6,439 bases of DNA from a bacterium (GTDB lineage Bacteria; Chlamydiota; Chlamydiia; Chlamydiales; SM23-39). Positions 4,380-6,439 of the stretch are shown piece by piece (the stretch's first letter is position 1; the number at the start of each line of letters is the position of its first letter). A program made the position numbers and the translations under genes. A model generated the notes under the pieces. It searched no databases. It had not been told where the DNA came from and worked only from the letters and a program-made list of their open reading frames with translations. The stretch lies in contig JAKAFF010000084.1 of NCBI GenBank assembly GCA_021818045.1, positions 1-6,439 of the forward strand, given 5' to 3'.

Positions 4380-6439
4380 ATGCACGCGATCGGGTTGAAT
4401 ATTCTTTGCAGCCTTGCCGCAACTCATCTTTTGGCAAATCCTATAGGAATCGTCGGAGGAAGCAGCACAACTAGCACAGCTTATGCTGCTTTTACCTCTG
4501 CATCCGGAAATGTGACCCCCATTGCACCTCTTCCCGGCAATACTTCCGACAATATTTACTCTGTCGCGATCAACAATTCGGGCCATGCGCTGATCGGCGG
4601 TGTAAGCAGCAGCTCGGCTTATGCAGCGCAAGTCAACCCATCGGGCACCGCAAGCCCCCTAGCGTTATCCATCAGCTCCGATACCGGTTCGATCTTCACA
4701 GTCGCCATCAATGCATCGGGCTTGGGTCTCATTGGCGGCACTGACAACACTACAAAAGCCGCATATGCTGCGCTCGTGGATCCGCTCGGCCATCTGAACG
4801 TTCTCTCTCTCTCTTCCCTACCGGGAAATCCAACAGCAACGATCAGCGTTGCCCTAAATGATATGGGCAACGGCATCATTGCAGCCAACGGACCCGCTAA
4901 TAACGCCATTATACTATTAGTCGACTCTTCGGGCAATCTAAGACAAACCACCTCTTCGCCAGAAATCGGCACATACCTCGCCAGCCAGCAATGCGCTGCC
5001 ATTAACGCCGTTGGAGAAGGCTTAGTCGGAGGATATGATTTCACTGCAGGGACATCTTTCGCCGTCTTCATCGACACAGCAGGCAACCTAGCTCCCCTCT
5101 CTCCCTTACCAGGCAACAATAGCGGCATTAATGCCGTTGCGCTGAACTCCTTCGGAACAGGTCTGATTGGAGGAAACAACGCCGAAACAAATACTCCTTA
5201 CGCAGCACGGGTCACCTCCTCAAACACCATACAAGTGCTCTCTTTGCCCAACGCTGTCGGAGCAATCTCCACTGTTGCCATCAACGATGCAGGCCAAGGC
5301 CTCATTGGAGGATCTACTGCACCTGCACCCTACGCAGCTTTTGTTGATGCGGCAGGAAATGTGTCCTCCATTACATCATTATTGCCAAGCACCGGACAAG
5401 TGAATGCTGTACAGATCAATGATGAAGGATTCGGCCTAGTCAGCGGCTTTAATACTAACGCAAATACCGGCTACGCCATACTCATCAATCCTTCAGGCCT
5501 CGCAATTCCCCTTGCGATCTCTAGCTTCAACATCACGACCGCCTCTTTAGCTCTTCTTTCTCAAATCCCAACTGCTGGACTCACAAGGAATAATTTGATC
5601 CTCGCAAATTACATCAACACTTACGCACCCACCTGCTCTTTTTATTTTATCCCCTCAGTTTTTGCCGGCACTTTACCACAAGCTCTCGAAAGTGCTGCTC
5701 CCACGCGCCACGCTTTTGACCTATTCATTGCCGATAACAATCTCTTTTCCCTCAACAATAGCTTCGTGCAACACGTAGAAGATACGCGCCATTATTGGCT
5801 GTTTCAAAAAACTTACTGCGAACAAACGCGTGACACAGATTCCGAAGAGCCACCCAAAACTCACTGCTCCTGCGAACTTACGCAAAAACCGCATCAGCTT
5901 TGGATGAAGTGGGTGGGCACTCAAGCCCAGCAAAAAGCGCAACATCAAACCTCCGCATTTCAGCCATGGACGACAGGCGCCATCCTCGGATTCGATGCAC
6001 ACTCTTCTGCAAGTTGCGCTTACGGTTTAGGAACCGCCTACACCTATACATATGATCACCAAAAACAGGCAGCAGGACACAGTTACATCAATCAGGAATA
6101 TCTTTTTGTTTACGGCTTGCGGAACTCCCAACATTTTTATGCAGACGCTGCCATCTGGGGAGGCCTGTTTCAAATCCACAATATGCGCAATATCGATCTA
6201 ACAGCGATCCGTTTTAAAGCTACATCCCGCCCTAAAGGCTGGCAATTGGCGCCCCACTTAGAGATTGGGTATCTCGGCAATTATGGCATTAACTCTTTCG
6301 AACCGTATCTCATGTGCGATTGGATCTGCAACTGGCAGCAAGCATACAAAGAAACGGGCAATAGCCTCCTCAACTTCGGACAAAACAAGCACTTCTCCTC
6401 ATTTTTAAGGTCCGAAGCAGGCCTCAAAATCTACCAAAC
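4380..6439 (+). CDS. Autotransporter with eight-repeat propeller-like passenger and C-terminal beta-barrel, 3' end missing
   Basis: An open frame of 686 codons runs off the window. From the ATG at 4380: residues 1-19 are hydrophobic and end LLA-NP, like a signal peptide. Residues 24-401 hold eight imperfect repeats with consensus IGG, YAAFVD, GN, LPG, VAIND and GxGL. Residues 402-500 form a linker with helical APTRHAFDLF and SFVQHVEDTRH stretches and cysteines at 419, 480, 496 and 498. From about 505, QLWMKWVG opens an outer-membrane barrel with alternating aromatic and small residues, SFEPYLMCDW and SEAGLKIY. Autotransporter barrels usually span 270-300 residues, so about a third is missing. 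The passenger is predicted to be displayed on the cell surface. An in-frame GTG at 4341 would add 13 residues beginning MKTRQDQGK, giving a basic n-region; ribosome binding sites are weak for both starts. The specific ligand or role is unknown. Confidence 0.85.
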   Translation, partial: MHAIGLNILCSLAATHLLANPIGIVGGSSTTSTAYAAFTSASGNVTPIAPLPGNTSDNIYSVAINNSGHALIGGVSSSSAYAAQVNPSGTASPLALSISSDTGSIFTVAINASGLGLIGGTDNTTKAAYAALVDPLGHLNVLSLSSLPGNPTATISVALNDMGNGIIAANGPANNAIILLVDSSGNLRQTTSSPEIGTYLASQQCAAINAVGEGLVGGYDFTAGTSFAVFIDTAGNLAPLSPLPGNNSGINAVALNSFGTGLIGGNNAETNTPYAARVTSSNTIQVLSLPNAVGAISTVAINDAGQGLIGGSTAPAPYAAFVDAAGNVSSITSLLPSTGQVNAVQINDEGFGLVSGFNTNANTGYAILINPSGLAIPLAISSFNITTASLALLSQIPTAGLTRNNLILANYINTYAPTCSFYFIPSVFAGTLPQALESAAPTRHAFDLFIADNNLFSLNNSFVQHVEDTRHYWLFQKTYCEQTRDTDSEEPPKTHCSCELTQKPHQLWMKWVGTQAQQKAQHQTSAFQPWTTGAILGFDAHSSASCAYGLGTAYTYTYDHQKQAAGHSYINQEYLFVYGLRNSQHFYADAAIWGGLFQIHNMRNIDLTAIRFKATSRPKGWQLAPHLEIGYLGNYGINSFEPYLMCDWICNWQQAYKETGNSLLNFGQNKHFSSFLRSEAGLKIYQ
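4449..5582 (+). repeat. Eight tandem 45-49 residue protein repeats (HAF-like, probable beta-propeller)
   Basis: Repeat units by position are 4449-4592, 4593-4730, 4731-4877, 4878-5024, 5025-5165, 5166-5303, 5304-5438 and 5439-5582. Each starts with a hydrophobic-Gly-Gly turn (IGG or VGG), then a YAAF-like strand, a D-x-x-GN turn, a Leu-rich strand often ending LPG, and a V-A-I-N strand leading to GxGL. The units are clear in protein but not as DNA repeats, so they are old duplications kept by selection on structure. The pattern (AIN-x-x-G ... GG ... YAAF ... GN) recalls the HAF-type extracellular repeat. Unit 4 is degenerate (IAA for IGG, IILLV for YAAFV), and unit 8 loses the VAIN strand. 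The propeller fold is inference. Confidence 0.8.
5892..6439 (+). other. Autotransporter beta-barrel domain, partial
   Basis: This covers residues 505-686 of the autotransporter. The entry motif QLWMKWVG is followed by WTTGAILGFD, a typical second-strand glycine and aspartate motif (GxxxGFD). Strands such as YGLGTAYTYTYD, YLFVYGLR, FYADAAIWGG and HLEIGYLG then alternate aromatic and small residues. The stretch SFEPYLMCDW matches the Pro-Tyr strand common in autotransporter barrels, and FLRSEAGLKIY matches the later conserved strand. The terminal aromatic residue and final strands lie outside the window. The domain would anchor the protein in the outer membrane and export the passenger. Confidence 0.75.

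Noticed and set aside
4284..4631. Minus-strand open frame upstream of tkt
   Set aside because: It is antisense to the autotransporter start and the divergent promoter region. Its composition shows no domain and it is explained by the + strand gene.
4619..5179. Long minus-strand open frame (186 codons) opposite the autotransporter repeats
   Set aside because: It is antisense to a clear repeat-bearing coding frame. Its MPLLLPGKG/PPIRP-like patterns simply mirror the repeated codons of the passenger, and it has no recognisable domain of its own.
5167..5403. + strand open frame of 78 codons inside the passenger
   Set aside because: It is a shifted frame of repeats 6 and 7, rich in Pro, Gln and Leu with no family resemblance.
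4449..5582. CRISPR array or DNA-level tandem repeat
   Set aside because: The periodicity is in the protein only; the units differ widely in nucleotide sequence and are coding throughout.
5721..6002. Minus-strand open frame within the barrel region
   Set aside because: It lies opposite the linker and first barrel strands, which are well supported on the + strand. Its hydrophobic stretches are the complement of those codons.

Overview
The window looks like chromosomal DNA of a member of the Chlamydiota, probably an environmental (amoeba- or protist-associated) lineage rather than Chlamydia proper. The grounds are: a tkt / hemE / hemN set that recalls the neighbourhood of these genes in Chlamydia (there, from memory, other genes such as alaS and mfd lie between tkt and hemE); and a large autotransporter whose passenger-to-barrel linker resembles that of Parachlamydia-type surface proteins. 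GC content is close to one half in the lines I counted. The lineage call is inference; no ribosomal marker is present.

Layout. Bases 1-22 look like the 3' end of a tRNA gene on the + strand, cut by the window edge. A GC-rich perfect inverted repeat (31-50) then separates it from a convergent minus-strand block. That block, read from 4262 down to 52, is tkt (transketolase), hemE (uroporphyrinogen decarboxylase) and hemN (oxygen-independent coproporphyrinogen III oxidase). The genes overlap each other by about 59 and 11 bases, so they almost certainly form one translationally coupled operon. HemE and HemN catalyse consecutive steps of protoheme synthesis (uroporphyrinogen III to coproporphyrinogen III to protoporphyrinogen IX); transketolase serves the non-oxidative pentose phosphate pathway. 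All the catalytic residues I can place are intact in the three enzymes. HemE is short for its family because of two internal deletions.

A short divergent intergenic region (4263-4379) holds a good ribosome binding site for tkt and two opposed -10-like boxes that overlap in one AT-rich patch.

From 4380 (or an in-frame GTG at 4341) to the right edge runs one open + strand frame of at least 686 codons. It encodes a secreted type V autotransporter: signal-peptide-like start, eight tandem 45-49 residue repeats that look like beta-propeller blades related to the HAF-type extracellular repeat, an alpha-helical cysteine-containing linker, and the first two thirds or so of an outer-membrane beta-barrel. 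It is cut by the window end. This gene is the most interesting item here.
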